From assembly GCA_963719885.1 (NCBI GenBank), contig CAVRDP010000035.1, forward strand, positions 186,001 to 250,000: DNA of 64,000 nucleotides. Direction: 5' to 3'. Below, in pieces: positions 19,067-32,800 of the stretch. The DNA comes from JANXQG01 sp963719885. GTDB lineage: Bacteria; Planctomycetota; Planctomycetia; Pirellulales; Thermoguttaceae. The position numbers and the translations under genes are program-made. The notes below the pieces were generated by a model. That model did not search any database. It was not told the origin of the DNA and saw nothing but the letters and a program-made list of their open reading frames with translations. Every line of letters begins with the position of its first letter. Position 1 is the first letter of the stretch.

Positions 19067-19189
19067 ACTTTTCATCTCCCTCATTTATTTGTCCTGCCAT
19101 CCCTCAAAAATCCAATCCCGGCACTACCAACAAACCTCGCACTACGCACTGACTCTTACCCATAAATTCTGCGGAAGACCCGCAAAACA

Positions 19190-22029
19190 ACATCTCCGTG
19201 AACAGCGTGCCGATTACCCTCAACGGCTCGGGTACAAGCGGTGGTGGGGCGCTATTGAACGTCCAGGACAACAATACCCTTGCGGGCACAATCAGCCTGG
19301 GGAGCAACAGCCAGATCAACATCCCGAGTGGGAAGTTGTTTTTGACCGGCCTCGTGCAGGGTAATTACAATCTGACGAAGAGCGGCAGCGGGACGTTGGT
19401 TCTTGCAGGCACCAGCGGCGCCACGTTTCCCTTGTTGGTCACCGTAGCGGGAGGAATACTAAACGTCCAGAACTCGCAAGGGCTTGGCGCGGGCGGGACG
19501 TTCGGCGTGGCCGTCAACGGCGGTGCAACCCTCCAATTGCAGGGGGGAATTGCCCTGTCTGCCGTGCCCTTGACCCTGAACGGCGCGGGCACCAGCGGCA
19601 ATGGTTCGTTGGAAAACGTCCAAGGCAACAATTCCTCAAGCGGGGCCGTCACCTTGGCGGCCAACAGCCAGGTCAACATCGACTCCGGCTCGCTCGCCTT
19701 GAGCGGCCCGGTCGGCGGAGCCTATGCACTGACCGTGGCCGGCACAGGTGCGTTCGTTCTCTCCGGCAACAGCACTTTCAGCGAGGCGCTCAATGTACTG
19801 GGTGGAACGCTAAGTGTACCAGGGTTGAATGTGGCAGGCAGCGCGGGTCCGTTAGGTGCTGGCACCGCCCCGGTGACTTTGGGGAGTAATGGCTCTCTCG
19901 CCACCCTGCTCTATACCGGCACGGGGGCAACAACCAATCGAGCCTTTACGCTGACTGGTGCCGGTGGGATACTTGCGGTCAGCAGCAGCCTTGGCCTCAG
20001 CGGCGTGCTCAACGGCAACGGCAACCTGACCAAGACCGGCAGCGGCAGCGCAACCCTCAGCGGCAGCAATCTCTACACGGGCGCGACGACTGTCAGTGCG
20101 GGGACGTTGGCCATCGGTCCAAGCGGAGCGATCAATGCCTCCAGCGGTCTTCTCGTCAACCAGGGGGCTGTGCTCCAGGTGGCCGCCGGTGCCAGTGGCA
20201 ATCAATTGCCCAACGCGGGCAACTTTACGCTCAGCGGCGGAATGCTCAATTACGCGGCCAACGGTTCGCTCTGTCCTGGCGAGTTGGCCGGTGCCCTCAC
20301 GCTCAATCCTGGACACAGCCAGGTCGTCGTCAGCAATACCGGCAGCGGCACGCCCTACCTGTGCTTTGCCAGCGGAACGCCCCATGTAACCGGGGCAACG
20401 GTGAGTTTTTCCACGAGCGGTGCCCAGGTGGAGTTCCTCACCGATCCGCCACCGCTAACCAACGGTATCCTCCCCTATGCCTTCGTCGGCCCAGCGAACT
20501 CCACGAACGTTGATTTCGCAACGTTGTCAGCATCGGGCAATACTACTTCCGTCTCCGCAATTTCCTACTCCACGTCTGCGACCGGCAACCTTATTTCAAT
20601 CGGCACGGACCCAACGCTGAACGTGGCGGCCTCGGGCCTCCAAACCTCATTCACCAGCGCCAAGGAATTCAACTCGCTGAAACTTGTCGGCCCGGTGTCC
20701 CTTTCCACGGGCGCTTACTGGCTGACCCTGAATTCCGGCGGCTTGATATGTTCTGGTTCTTCGAGCACCATTAGCGGCTCGGTCTGGGCCATCAACGGAG
20801 AACTAATCGTCAATACTGCGGCCAACCTGAACCTGGCCTGTTCCCTTACCGCTACAGGTGCCTTAGTCAAGACCGGCACGGCTACGGCCACGCTCTCCTA
20901 CCCGACCTCGACCATCGGCAGCATTTACATCAACCAAGGTGCGTTGGCCTACGCCCCCACCGCCAATCTCAACTACGGGGGGACGATCAGCGGTGCGGGC
21001 AATCTGATCGTGGCTGGCACCGGCGCGATGCTGACCCTGAGCGGGAGCGATACCTACACCGGCAGCACGACGGTCACGGCGGGAACGCTTTGCGTCAACG
21101 GCAGTCTGGCAGGAGGCGGCCCGGTCACCGTCCAAAGCGGGGCTATTCTCAGCGGAAGTGGCAGTATCGCCGGTAACGTGGCGGTGAATAGTGGAATCCT
21201 CACGATCGGCCAGCAAGGTGCTGGCAGTTGCCTCAACATCGGCGGCGGCGTGAGCATCGGTGGCGGAGGGGCGCTGGCGGCCAGCGGAACGGCCGCCGCG
21301 ATCTCTGGCAATCTCAGTTACACCAGCAGCGCGAGCAGCACGTTTTCCGGGACGATCCTCGGTCCGACTTCCACAATAACTTTGGACTCGCCCCCAGGCG
21401 CAACCCTGACCCTCTCGGGCTCCAACCAGTACGGCGGCGGCACCTTTCTCCAGAGCGGCACGCTCAAGACGAGCAACTCGGCGGCCCTGGGAAACGGCAG
21501 CCTGACGATGACCGGCGGGACTCTGGATTTGGACGGTTTATCAGCGATGGACATCAGTCCGCTCGGTGTCACCGGCGGGATCATCAGCAAGTCGGGCGGC
21601 GGCCTATGCATGTTGACGGTCACGTCGCCGAGCGGCTCCATCACGACGTTGTCAGCAAAGATTACCAATGGCAACGGCCAGGTGGCGATTGTGTTGTCCG
21701 ATCCAGCAGGCAGCGGCTTGATCCTTTCCGGCAGCAATACCTATACCGGCGGCACGATCGTCGACAGCGGCACGCTTTACGTTGCCTCAGCCAGCGCCTT
21801 GCCTTCGGGTTCGAGCCTCACCGTCGGCGGTGGCGGGACATTCGTTTTCGATCCCTCGGTTATCGCAGGTACGCTGTCTGCGTCAAGCAGCGTAGACGGG
21901 GCACCCGACAATGCCGGCTCACCTGCGTCGGTAACGACGGTTCCCGAACCAGGGAGTGTCGTGCTCTTGTTGGTGGCTCTGGTCGGCTTGGGCCTCAGAC
22001 GTTATTTTAAGACCGGGCCTGTAGCGTAG
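19190..22029 (+). pseudogene. Beta-strand repeat PEP-CTERM protein, C-terminal part
   Basis: This is the continuation of the 15529 gene after the ISL3 element. About a dozen repeats of the type GSGTLVLAGTSGATFPLLV or LSGSDTYTGSTTVTAGTLCV are visible. The end TTVPEPGSVVLLLVALVGLG plus RR is a textbook PEP-CTERM signal: VPEP motif, membrane helix, basic tail. Such proteins are exported and processed by an exosortase. The internal ATG at 19198 gives an open frame, but without a signal peptide. Confidence 0.88.
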
Positions 22030-22104
22030 GCGTCTGGTCTGCACGCATACAGGTCTTCAAATGGACTGCAAGTCATTTGCGAACGATGATAGGAAGGTGA
22101 AATC

Positions 22105-22150
22105 ATGGGATTATGGAACTGGTTGTTGAGCGGTCGAAAGAAGGAATCTC
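22105..22150 (+). pseudogene. First codons of the giant RHS gene, cut off by IS66 copy 2
   Basis: The ATG at 22105, behind AGGAAGGTGAAATC, encodes MGLWNWLLSGRKKES. Joining across the IS at the shared GAATCTC gives ...GRKKESRQRRKPSRAPRTK, continuous with the frame at 23892. This is therefore the native start of the following gene. Confidence 0.8.
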
Positions 22151-23891
22151 GTAGCGATTCACGTAGTGACAGAGCGTGGTCAAATGGCCACTGACATGAT
22201 AGAGGAAGTTAAGCGGTGAGAGCGCCGTCAGGGGCCGGACGGCAGGAGCGAAGGCGGCGAAGTACCGGAGAGATAGGCTTGGACAGAGTCAAGCAAGAAC
22301 TGAAACACCGCGCAACCCTGTTGGGCACAGGTGGCAATTGCTGTCCAGATCCGTTCGCACCATCGGCGCCCTTTCTCGCTGCGTGTTCCTTGGGTGATGT
22401 GCCGGTCGATCACCACAAAACGCATCGCTTGTTCCGCCAGATTGTTGGTTGGGGCGATGCCGGGTGTCGTAATGAAGCGGAAATAGGCTTCCCCGTGTTC
22501 GCGGAAGCGTTTGGCCATGTTACGGGCATGTTTCGTGTCCGGCACGCCGGTCAGGGCTGTCCTCAACACGTGTTGACGAGCGGCAGCCAATGCCTGCTGA
22601 AAGCCCGCCGCAGTCATTGTTCCGCGGCCGTGGATTACGGCAAACAGGCCGCGCAGCGCATCGCGCAACCGTTGGCCATAAGCCTGGTCCTCACGGCGGG
22701 GCAGAGTCAGCAGGAATTTCACATCGCGGATCAGATGGGCCATGCAGAACTGAACCAGCACGCCGAACTCTCGCATGTACTTGCGGTAGGCGCTGAAATA
22801 ATCGCAGCCCAACACGCCGTTGAACTCCTCGCCCAACACCTCCACCAGCACCTTCGAGCCACGCGACTTGTCGATACGGAACAACGTGTAGAGCACGGCG
22901 CGGAAGCACCAAGTCCAGAATCTTTCGCCGTTTTCCTTATGCCCCGTCTCATCGATGTTCAGCACGGCCTCGTCGGGCAGCCGCACGAACAACTCCGCAT
23001 AGGAGGGGGCCAACGCCTCGCTCACCTTGTCGATCAACTTGGCCAAGTAGCCGCGGGAGACGTTCACCCGCACCACGTCGCGAAGGAACTTCCGGATGGT
23101 GGAGAAGGAGGCGTGGCAGACACCCTTCATGAAGGCCACCAGGGCCGTCATTCGTGGGCCTAAAAGGCCCGCCTTCCGCACCGCTTCGGGCAGGGACGCT
23201 GCATGGAGTTTCCCACAGCGATTGCACCAATAAGCCAACGCTTGGTGTTCGCTGACGATGGTCGGGGTGGCGACGATTTCCACCTCCTGTTGCACCTCGG
23301 CCGCATACGGGGAAGGGCGGAGTGAGCCGCCGCAATCGGGGCAACAATCGAGCGTATAGGTCACGAGGTTATCGATGGCCTCGTCGGGAAACGGCGTCCG
23401 CAGGTGTTGTTCATGGCCCGGCTGTCCGCCACGATTGCGTTTTTTACCGTCCTTGCGCGGAGGCTTGGGCGGCTTGACGATATCACTGGAAGGCGGCTTA
23501 GAGGAAGTGGACGAGTTCTTGCGGGCCGCCGCCAACCGGCGTTTGAGTTGCTCGTTTTCCTGCTGCAGACGTACGTTCTCTTCTTCCAGCAGCCCAAGCC
23601 GAGCGGATGCCGCAGCCAGCTTTGCTTCCGCCGCAGCCAGTTTCTCCTCCATCGCGGCAAGGCAACGCGCCAGCGACTTGCTTTCAGAACCCGGGCTAGT
23701 TCTTGACAGGATCATGGGGCGGTACGATACCAACCTCACGCGATCCGAACAAGATCAAGAGGTGGCCGTGCCCCGAGAATCCCTGCAAACCCAGGATCTC
23801 CAAAATGCCGGGGCTGGCTCGTTACAGTCGTCCGTTTATCACCCCGTCATACGGCTACTATAACTGTGACTGTGAGCCTGTGAATGGCTAC
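22151..23891 (-). mobile_element. IS66-family element, copy 2 (1741 bp, intact transposase)
   Basis: It has the same inverted repeats as copy 1 (GTAGCGATTCAC at 22151, GTGAATGGCTAC ending at 23891) in the opposite orientation. Flanks are GGAATCTC (22143-22150) and AGAATCTC (23892-23899), an 8-bp duplication with one mismatch. It is two bases shorter than copy 1, exactly the two T insertions there. It separates the RHS gene from its original start. Confidence 0.93.
22228..23739 (-). CDS. tnpC: IS66 transposase, intact
   Basis: 503 residues. The N-terminal coiled coil (LEEENVRLQQENEQLKRRL) is followed by a Lys/Pro-rich linker, a zinc-finger-like region (CCPDCGG, CNRCGKLH) and the DDE core: VLNIDETGHKENG, LGCDYFSAYRKYM and APTNNLAEQAMR. 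It is a TnpC-type transposase. No tnpA or tnpB lies next to it, which fits the 1.7-kb single-gene subgroup. It is probably active in trans on copy 1. The start may be residue 1 or the Met at residue 9. Confidence 0.93.
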   Translation of the reverse strand: MRLVSYRPMILSRTSPGSESKSLARCLAAMEEKLAAAEAKLAAASARLGLLEEENVRLQQENEQLKRRLAAARKNSSTSSKPPSSDIVKPPKPPRKDGKKRNRGGQPGHEQHLRTPFPDEAIDNLVTYTLDCCPDCGGSLRPSPYAAEVQQEVEIVATPTIVSEHQALAYWCNRCGKLHAASLPEAVRKAGLLGPRMTALVAFMKGVCHASFSTIRKFLRDVVRVNVSRGYLAKLIDKVSEALAPSYAELFVRLPDEAVLNIDETGHKENGERFWTWCFRAVLYTLFRIDKSRGSKVLVEVLGEEFNGVLGCDYFSAYRKYMREFGVLVQFCMAHLIRDVKFLLTLPRREDQAYGQRLRDALRGLFAVIHGRGTMTAAGFQQALAAARQHVLRTALTGVPDTKHARNMAKRFREHGEAYFRFITTPGIAPTNNLAEQAMRFVVIDRHITQGTRSEKGRRWCERIWTAIATCAQQGCAVFQFLLDSVQAYLSGTSPPSLLPSGP

Positions 23892-26800
23892 AGAATCTCG
23901 ACAGCGCAGGAAGCCGTCCCGTGCCCCACGCACCAAGTCTCGGCGGCTGATTGTGGAGTCCTTGGAAGCCAGGCAACTGCTTTCCGGCGGCTCGCCGCTG
24001 GACCCTGGTTTTGCTGCCCTTCTGGCCAAGATGACTCCCGATCCCCATCCGACTGGCGATCAGCCCTCGCAGACCGCCTCGACGATTGCCCTGGCCGCCT
24101 ACACGCCCGCCACCATCTTCGATCCGGGCATCCCGGAAATTGAACCCTTCATCCAAGGCGAGCGGCAGATTTTCAGTAACATTCTCAGCAACCCTGCCGC
24201 CCGCCCATCATTCTGGGGTGAGCCGGCAGTGCCAGGCACCGGCCAGTACCAACTGCACCTTTGCGACAACGGCATGCTCGTCAGCCAATGGACGATCACC
24301 TGGGGCAATGGCAGCGCTTCACAACAAGTCGCCAACGAGCCTTGGGTCATGCACGCCTACGCCGGCAATGCCAGCCAATACGCCATCACTGTCACCGCTT
24401 CCACCATGGACGGCGCATTCACCGGCGGCATGGGCGTTACGCCGGGGACCTTGGACCAGAATTTCGATGGCGGCAGCGGTTTTACAATGAATCAGTCCTC
24501 GCATGGCCGCAACCCCAACTGGGCCACCCAAGTCGGCAGCGACGGCCAGCAGACGACGAACTTCGAGGGCGGCGACGGGTTCGACCAGGCCACCGCCGAG
24601 ACCTTGGACAACGGCAATATCCTCGTCGTCGGCACCACGGCCGACAATCAGTTCGGTTTGGTCCGCTACTCGGACGATCCGGGACAGTCCGACGACGGCA
24701 ACCTCGACACCAGCTTTGGCACCGGCGGACTGGCGACCACGACCTTTTCCGCCGGCAATGCCTCGGCCACCGCCGTGGCCGTGGACCCGAACAATTCCAC
24801 GATCGTGGTGGCCGGCGTGGTCATCGCCGGCAACGGCGACAACGAAGTGGCCTTGGCCCGCTACAATGACGCCGACGGCAGTCTGGACACCACCTTCGGC
24901 CCGTCCAGCAACGGGATGGTCACGACCGACTTGGGAACCGGCTGGACGGGAACCAGCGCGGTCGCCGTCGAGGCCGACGACAGCATTCTCGTGGCAGGCT
25001 GTCTGAACGGACATTTCGCCGTGTTGCACTACAACAGTGACGGCACGCAGGACACTCATTTCGGCGCTTCCCGCAACGGCATCGCCACGGTCGATTTCGG
25101 CGGCAGCAATGAGACGCCCTCCGCAATGGCCCTCGATCAAGACGGATTGATCCTCGTGGCCGGAACGAGCACGCAAGCCGGCACCGGACAGGATTTTGCC
25201 CTGGCCCGATTCAATTCCAACGGCAGGCTGGACACGGTCTACGGCATGGGCGGGCTTATCACCACGGACTTTGGAGGAGACGACGTAGCCACCGCGATCA
25301 CGATCCAGCCCGACGGCAGAATTCTGGTGGCCGGGTACAGCGACCAGAGCGGCAGCTACAGCTTCGCCGTGGCCCGCTATACCGCTGACGGTTTTGGTGG
25401 TCCCAATCTCGACAAGACGTTCGGAACGGACGGCCTCGTGACCACGAACTTCGGCGACGGCAATGACCGCGCCACGGGCATCGCCGTGCAGAACGATGGT
25501 AAGATCGTCGTTTCGGGCTCGACCCTTCTGGATGGCAACGGCTATCAGGACACGCAGACGCATTTTGCCCTGGCTCGATATAACTCGGACGGGTCGCCCG
25601 ATGACAACTTCGGCACGGGCACGCTGCCCGCGGAGGTCACGACCGACTTCAGCACCTTGGGCTTTTCCAGTGAAGCGGCGGCAGCCTTGATCTGTGACGC
25701 CAATGGCCGACTGATCGTAGCCGGCACCGCCGCACAAACTGATTACAGCAGCTTTGCCGTTTCCTGCTACGATCCCGGGTTGGCGAGCCTCGCCCTCCAA
25801 ATCAACGACATTCCGCCCGTCCTCCAGGTCTTGGGCAGCCAGGTCGCCACGGCCGGGCAGGCCCTGGATGTCTCACCCATGGGCCGTTTCATGCACGCCC
25901 CCGTCACGACGGGCGCTTTCAACTACTCCATTGACTGGGGCGATGGATCTACGCCTGATACCGGCACGGCTGCGATAGTGGACCCCGGTTCTGGCGAGAC
26001 GCAACTCGTGGGGACGATTGACGGCCAGCACACCTACAGTGCGGCCGGCGTCTACTACGTCGCGGCCACCGTTAGCGATCCCGATGGCGGTTCCGACACG
26101 CAGACCTTGCAGGTGACGGTGAACGACGCTGCCACGGTGAGTTCTCAGCCCCCGGACGTGTCTCCCACGCTCAACGTGGCGACCGACCAAACGGTCGATG
26201 CTGGTCAGTCGCTTGTCGTGCCTTCCTTGGGCACCTTCACGCATCCCTCGGTGGACGGTGACTTCACCTACCAAATCGACTGGGGCGATGGCTCCACGCC
26301 CGATACGGGGACGGCAACTATCGTCGATCCCGGAGATGACACGACGCCCCTGTCCGGCTCGTTCGACGGCCAGCATACCTATGCCAACGCCGGAACCTAT
26401 GCCGTGATTGCGACCGTCACCGATCCGGCGGGCAATGCGGACATGGCAGGCTTCCAAGCGACGGTCAATCCGTCGACGCAAGACACGCAGAACGATTCGT
26501 CGTCAGGCCAGGACACGTCCGGGTCGCTCGCCGCGGCGAGCCAGCCGCAGGATGGCAACCTGACGCTGATCGCTAACTCGCCGACCAGTTCGCTTGCGGC
26601 CAACGGACTCACAACGGTTGCGCAGGCTTCACAGATTCCGCTTATCGCGAGCGGCCAACCTACGGCAAGCAGCAACACGCCGATCATCCTCTCGCCTTCG
26701 GGCACGACACCTGGCGTTCTCACGGCAACCTTGCTTAACGGTTCGCAAACGGCATTGTCTACCGAGACTGCCGTCTCTTCCCCTGCTGCGTCTAGTTCCT

Positions 26801-29800
26801 CAACAAGCGTCAATGCTTCATCCCTGAACGTGACAGCCGGTTCGGCCTCGCCGGCCGGGGCCTCTCTCGGATCGTCCGCCGACAGCCAAACGCAAACGGC
26901 ATCGGCCCAGACGATGATGGCTGGCATCGACACCACGACCACTAGCGACCCGGCTCTCTTGGCTGCCGTCCGCCAGGCCCTTGCCATGCCGGCTGGTTCG
27001 CCGGTGATGAGCACGGACTGGGCGCGGTTGACTTCCTTGACGGCCGACAGCAACCAAGTCCTCTCCCTTGCCGGTCTCCAGTACGCGGTCAATCTCCAGT
27101 CGTTCACGCTGGTGCCGAGCAATTTTGCGGACCCGGGGCATCTCTGCCCGGTGTCCTCATTCGCCGGCACGCCGTTCGCCAATCTGAGCATGCTGAAGAG
27201 CCTGACCCTTCAGGACTGCGGGCTGGACGGGTCGGAGTTGACCACTACGGTCCTCGCTGGTCTTACGTCCCTCACTTCGCTCGACCTCCGCTACAACGCC
27301 ATCACGGTCCTTCCCAAGGCCGTCGCGCAACGTGCCGACGTTGACGAACCTGTACGTCTACGGTAACCCCCTGACGAACAATCCGCGCCGGCCTCGCCGC
27401 ACTGGCCGGCAAGTTCATTACCGTGGACATCGCGGCGGACCATCCCGAAGACGCGGTGAATCTCTACGACCCGACCAACGCCGCCACGGCCCAAAACGTC
27501 TTCAACGATTTGGCCAACGCCTTCTACGACCTGCCCATCCCGATCTATCAATACTTGGTCAATATGATCCAATACCAGCCGTACCAGGGAGAAATGAGGG
27601 GGCCCCTGGCGGTGCTCCAGACCGGTGCCGGCAACGACTGGGACACCGATGCGCTTATGGTTGCACTGTTGCAACGGGTCTCGTATCAGGCCACTCAGCA
27701 AGGCAACTCCAGCATCACGCCGCAGTATTACTGGGGGCAGCCGACCATGGACGTGCCGACGGTGATGAAGTGGCTGGCTGTCAAAACGCCGTCCTCAGCC
27801 TACGATGTTCTTATGGTTGCCGGATTACAGCCGCAGTTCTATGCGGCCGACAAGACGACGGCCAAGGGCAGCAATGCGACGCAGCCGTACATCGGGTTCG
27901 ATCATGCGTGGTTGCAGGCAACGGTCACCCTGCCAGGGTCGAGCACGCCGCAGGTGGTTTACCTTGATCCGACTTGGAAATTCGAGGATTTCCAGACGGG
28001 GTTGCCGGACCTGCTCGATCCCACCAGTTCCAATTATGTTCCGTTCCTCTCGGATGGCACTTCCGGTTCTTACTTGAATCCCGGCGCAACGAATGTGAGC
28101 GCCGCAGAAGCCGAAACGGCGGCCGAGTATTACGAAGCCCAGGTCCGCAGCACGCTGGCCACCACGCACCCCACGATGACGATCGCGGACGTTGCCTACG
28201 ATGGTCCGATTCATCCCCAGGTCATTTCGGCCCTGCCCACGGCATTGCCGTTCGCCGGGGGCTACTCCTCGGGTTCCGGCAGCGCCATTCCCGGCGGCTT
28301 GGTGAGCCAGGTCGAGATCAGCGTTGCCGCACAGCAAACTGTCACGGTGACTGGGGCCTCCTACAGCAGCAGCAACCTTGCAACGACGCTTACCGTTTCC
28401 GGCAGCGTTTCCGGCTCATGGGCCGGCGGAACGATTGTCCTCGAAGGCGATCCGGCGGGAAGCCAAGTCTATTCGATCACGTCCGTAAACACCCAAAACA
28501 ACACCATCGTCATCCCGGGGAACGAAGGTGGATACACCGGGAATTTTTCCATCTATGACATGTCGGCGACGTTGGTCGTTCCGACCGTCTGCCTGGAACG
28601 TATTACGATCGGTTTCACCGGTAGCACTACGCTCACGCCGCACCTCTACGTCAACGGCCAGGAGACCAGCTACGTCCTTTCTCCGACGGCAATGCCCAGC
28701 GGCACCGCCAACGTCGACTTGATCATCCAGATGACCCCGGGCAGCACCGGAGGCATGTCCGCAGCCTACACGCACGTCTATCCCCGCCCCGCCGACAGCG
28801 GCCATTACTTCGCCATCGGCCTGGACGCCGGGCAGATGTCCAACCAACTCTTGACCGATGCCCGCCAGATCGTCAACGCCGCCAACCTTGCCGAGGCGGA
28901 CAACACCGCCTGGGATCAAACCACCGCCAACAACGACCAACTGACGGGCGGCCTGCTGAACCTGGCCGTGATTGATTATTTTCTAGGTTGTGACGGCACC
29001 AACCAGTCCGTCGCCGGCCTGACGAGCGGAATTCCCATCTACAACATTATCGCGTCGGGAATCGCCACGGCGAACTCCGCCGTGGCCGACAAGGGAAGTT
29101 CCAGCAACCTTCAGATCCGCTTCCTTCCCAGTTCCATGGGAATCGACGTTCCCAGCGGCAACTGGAATTCGCTTTCGATCGACGAATCCGCCGAGGAATG
29201 TGCGGGCGGCCAGTCGTGGCCTCCCTCGGGCACGGGCGGGGTCACCGTGGTGGACCAAAGCCGCTACGCCCTGATGGGCTACAGCAACTCGGCGATGGAG
29301 GCGCTGGTTTGGGAGGACCTCACGAACACTCCCAGCATCTGCACGGCGAAGTCGCTCCAGATGGCGTATCAGTCCGGGTCCGGAATGAGCGTGGAGACGT
29401 TCGGACCAAGCGCAGTTCTGGGGAGCACCACGACTTCGGGGACCATCGAATACTACCTCGCGCCCCTTATCGGCCAGAACGCGGCCTCGGGCGTTCAAAT
29501 CTGCAAAGATATCTACAAGTACACCCAGCAGGGATACACCGTCCGCGTGCCCACGAACTTCACCACCATCGCCAACGGGAGCACCTCGTGGCAGGGCGTG
29601 GGGTACTTCGTTGTTGACAGCAATGGCCTGGACAAGTTCAACATCATCGACAACGGCGTGGACGCGCCTCACGGCGGCTGGACTGGCGGTAATTACGATC
29701 CCGTTACGCTGATTTCTCCGCCGCCTCTCACCTTTAATCCCGGCATACCGGCGGTCGGTGTCGTCGGCGATCCCATCCAGATCAGCAACGGGGACGTGAC

Positions 29801-32800
29801 GCACGACGAGACCGACATCACGATGCCGAACCTCGGTGCGACGCTAGGCATGGCACGGCAGTACGATTCCTTCAACACGGTGGCGTCGGGGACTGCCTGG
29901 TCCGATCGCGGCATGGGCAATGGTTGGTCATTCACCTACAGCGACAGGTTCGTTCCCTTCAGTTCCAGCATCGACGGCACCCAATTGACGGGCACGATGG
30001 TCTGGTTCACCGACCAAGGTCAGCGATTGATCTTTGCACCGACATCCCCAGGCGCGACGACCTACACCACGCCTGCGGGCATCTTTGGAAGCATGGTCTA
30101 TAACTCCGCGAGCGGATATTACGTCTGGACCGACAAGACGGGGGCAATGGTTACGTTCGACACGACCGGAAGGCTCCAGAGCCAGTTGGACCGCTACCAG
30201 GACGGCGTGGAGGTCCTCTACAGTGGCGGGACCTTCCAGATTACTCAGGTACTGCGCGTCCTCGGCGGCAACGTCGCCACGGGCACCTCGGCGGCCTCCC
30301 TCACCTTCAACTACAACAGCAGCGGGCACATCGTCTCGATCAGCGATTCCACCGGGCGGACTTGGGTCTACGGTTACGATTCTTCGGGACGGCTGGTGTC
30401 GGTCGCAGCCCCTATCACGAGCACCACTCCGCTCAGCCTTGTCCGCTACGGCTACTACAGTGATACGACCCTCAACGATCTGCTCCAGTCCGTGACCGAT
30501 CCTGACGGGAACGTGACCCAGTTCGCCTACTACGTCAATCGCCGCGGCTTCCAAGTTACCGATGCCGCTGGCGACATTCAGAGTCTCTCCTTCGACATCT
30601 ACCGCAATCGCACGGATTTCACCGACGAGCGCGGCGACTCCACCTACTACGACTACGACGCCGCAGGACGCGAGAAGCAGCAGCTCAACCCGGATTCGAC
30701 CACGGAAACATTCACGTGGTACAGCACTGGACTCAAGGAGACGGACACCGACGCCTACGGTCAGACGGAATCCTACGTCTATTCCACGGACGGCAACGGG
30801 AACTTGTTGCAAGACACGAACCGCCTTGGCGAGGTCACGACCTACACGTACACCGACTACAGCAACCCGCTGACCGTCACGCGCCAGTCCACCGGGGCAC
30901 ACCCGCTCGACGGGGCCGTGACCCAGTATTTCTATTACACGGACTCTTCTGGAAAGAACAGCAGCCTTTGGAAGGTCATTGACGCCGCAGGAAACGTCAC
31001 GACGTACACATACCCGGGCCAAGGTTCCAATCCCGGCGTCAACTGCGGCCTGCCACTCTCGGTAACTGCGCCCAAAGGCAATCTGCCCGGCGTCACATAC
31101 GGCTACACGACCTGGTACGAGTACAACGCGGCCGGACAGGTAACCGCCCAGTACGACCCGGTGCTAACGCCCAACGCCAACCGTCCAACCGGCGGCAGCC
31201 ACTCGGGCTATATTCTCCAGAGCTTTGTGTACGACACGTCCGCGACCCTGGGGCGTGGCTATCTCACCAGCAGCACGGATGGCAACGGCAACGTGACCAC
31301 CTTCACCTACGATGCGCTCGGCCACACATTGACCGAGACGCAGCCCGCTCCCAATGATCCGCCGCTTCCACCGGGAGAAGGTCCGGCTGCGGCGGCGCCC
31401 GTCACCGACAATGTTTACGACGCCGCCGGGAACTTGATTTCGACGAGCTTCGCCACGGCGATTCCCCAACGGACAACAAGCACCACTATTGATCCGATGG
31501 GCCGGACCGTCAAGATCGTCAATCCTGACGGCACCTACACGACCGACCAGTATGACCCTGCTGGCAACCTCGTCTACTCGACCGACGCCATGGGCCGGGT
31601 GACTCAGTATGTCTATGATTCCCGCGGTCGCCAGATCGCCACGATCAATCCTGACGGCAGCGTGTTTCGCGCGAAATATGACGGCGGTGGCCGGGTCATC
31701 GGCCAGACCGACGCCAACGGTAATACGACCACCTACACATACGACCAACTCGGCCGTAAGCTTACGGTAACGTTGCCCGATCCGGACGGGAGCGGCCCGC
31801 TCACGGCGGCCACCACCCGCTATCATTACGATGACGCCGGAGACAAGCAGTACGTAACCAACGCGGCGGACCCGAACCAGACCTCGACTTCCTATCTGGA
31901 CATCAACTACACGACCGAGACCGATCTCGACAAGCTCGGCCGCACGATTGAGGTGATCCAGCCCAGCCTCAATAACACGCAGGCTACTCGTCCCACGACC
32001 TACTATCATTACAACGCCAACGGGAATCTGGAATACACAACCGACCCGCGGGGCTCGGGGCCGGACGATCCGGCGCACACGACCACGTACGTTTACGACG
32101 AATCAAATCGCAAGATTCAGCAGGTCGTGCCCGACACGGCCGGCAGCGGGACGACCCAGTATTCTTATGACGGCAATGGCAACCTCCTGGCGGTGACAAC
32201 GCCGGGCATCAACGGCGTAAGCGTGCTCGTGACGGACTTCGTGTACGACTGCCTGAACCGCAAGATCGAGACGATTCAACCGGACCCGGCCACTGGCCAG
32301 ACGGCGCAAAGCGATCCGAAGTGCCCGAAGACCTACGTCGGCTACGATGCCAGCGGCAACATGGTCAGCACGACCGACGCGGACGGCAACGTGACGCGCT
32401 GCCAGTATGACCTTGACAACCGGCAGACGCAGGTCATCGATGCCCTTGGCAACACGACGATGACGGTTTACGACGCCGTGGGCAACGCCCTCTGGGTGAC
32501 CAACGCCTTGGGAGCAACGACGTTTTCCCTGTACGACACGATGGACCGCAAGATCGCGGAAATCTCTCCCCTTCCCTCGCCCGCGGTCCCGACTCTAGGC
32601 GGCTCGCTCGTAGTCCCGCCCGGTTCGTCCTCGCAAGGCCAGAACGTGCGCATCCTGACCGTCCCCGCTCTCGGCCCGGTAATTGCCGCCGGCGGCCCGA
32701 CGACCACCTGGACCTACGACACCAACGGCAATGTTCTGAGCGCAACGGACCCCTTGGGCAATACGACCTGGAGCAGCTACGACGGATGGAATTTGCCCGT

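Larger units (their letters stand above)
17592..19181 (-). mobile_element. ISL3-family insertion sequence (1590 bp)
   Basis: The element is bounded by the 8-bp duplication GCAAAACA (17584-17591 and 19182-19189), the ISL3 length. Imperfect inverted repeats share TCTTC-x-GCAGAATT-xx-TGGGT at both ends. It carries one transposase on the minus strand and about 330 bp of leader including a hairpin at 19039-19066. It splits the beta-strand-repeat gene. Confidence 0.9.

Noticed and set aside
3811..23891. Composite transposon bounded by the two IS66 copies
   Set aside because: Outer flanks differ (CCATGAAC versus AGAATCTC) and each copy has its own target duplication, so the two inserted separately.
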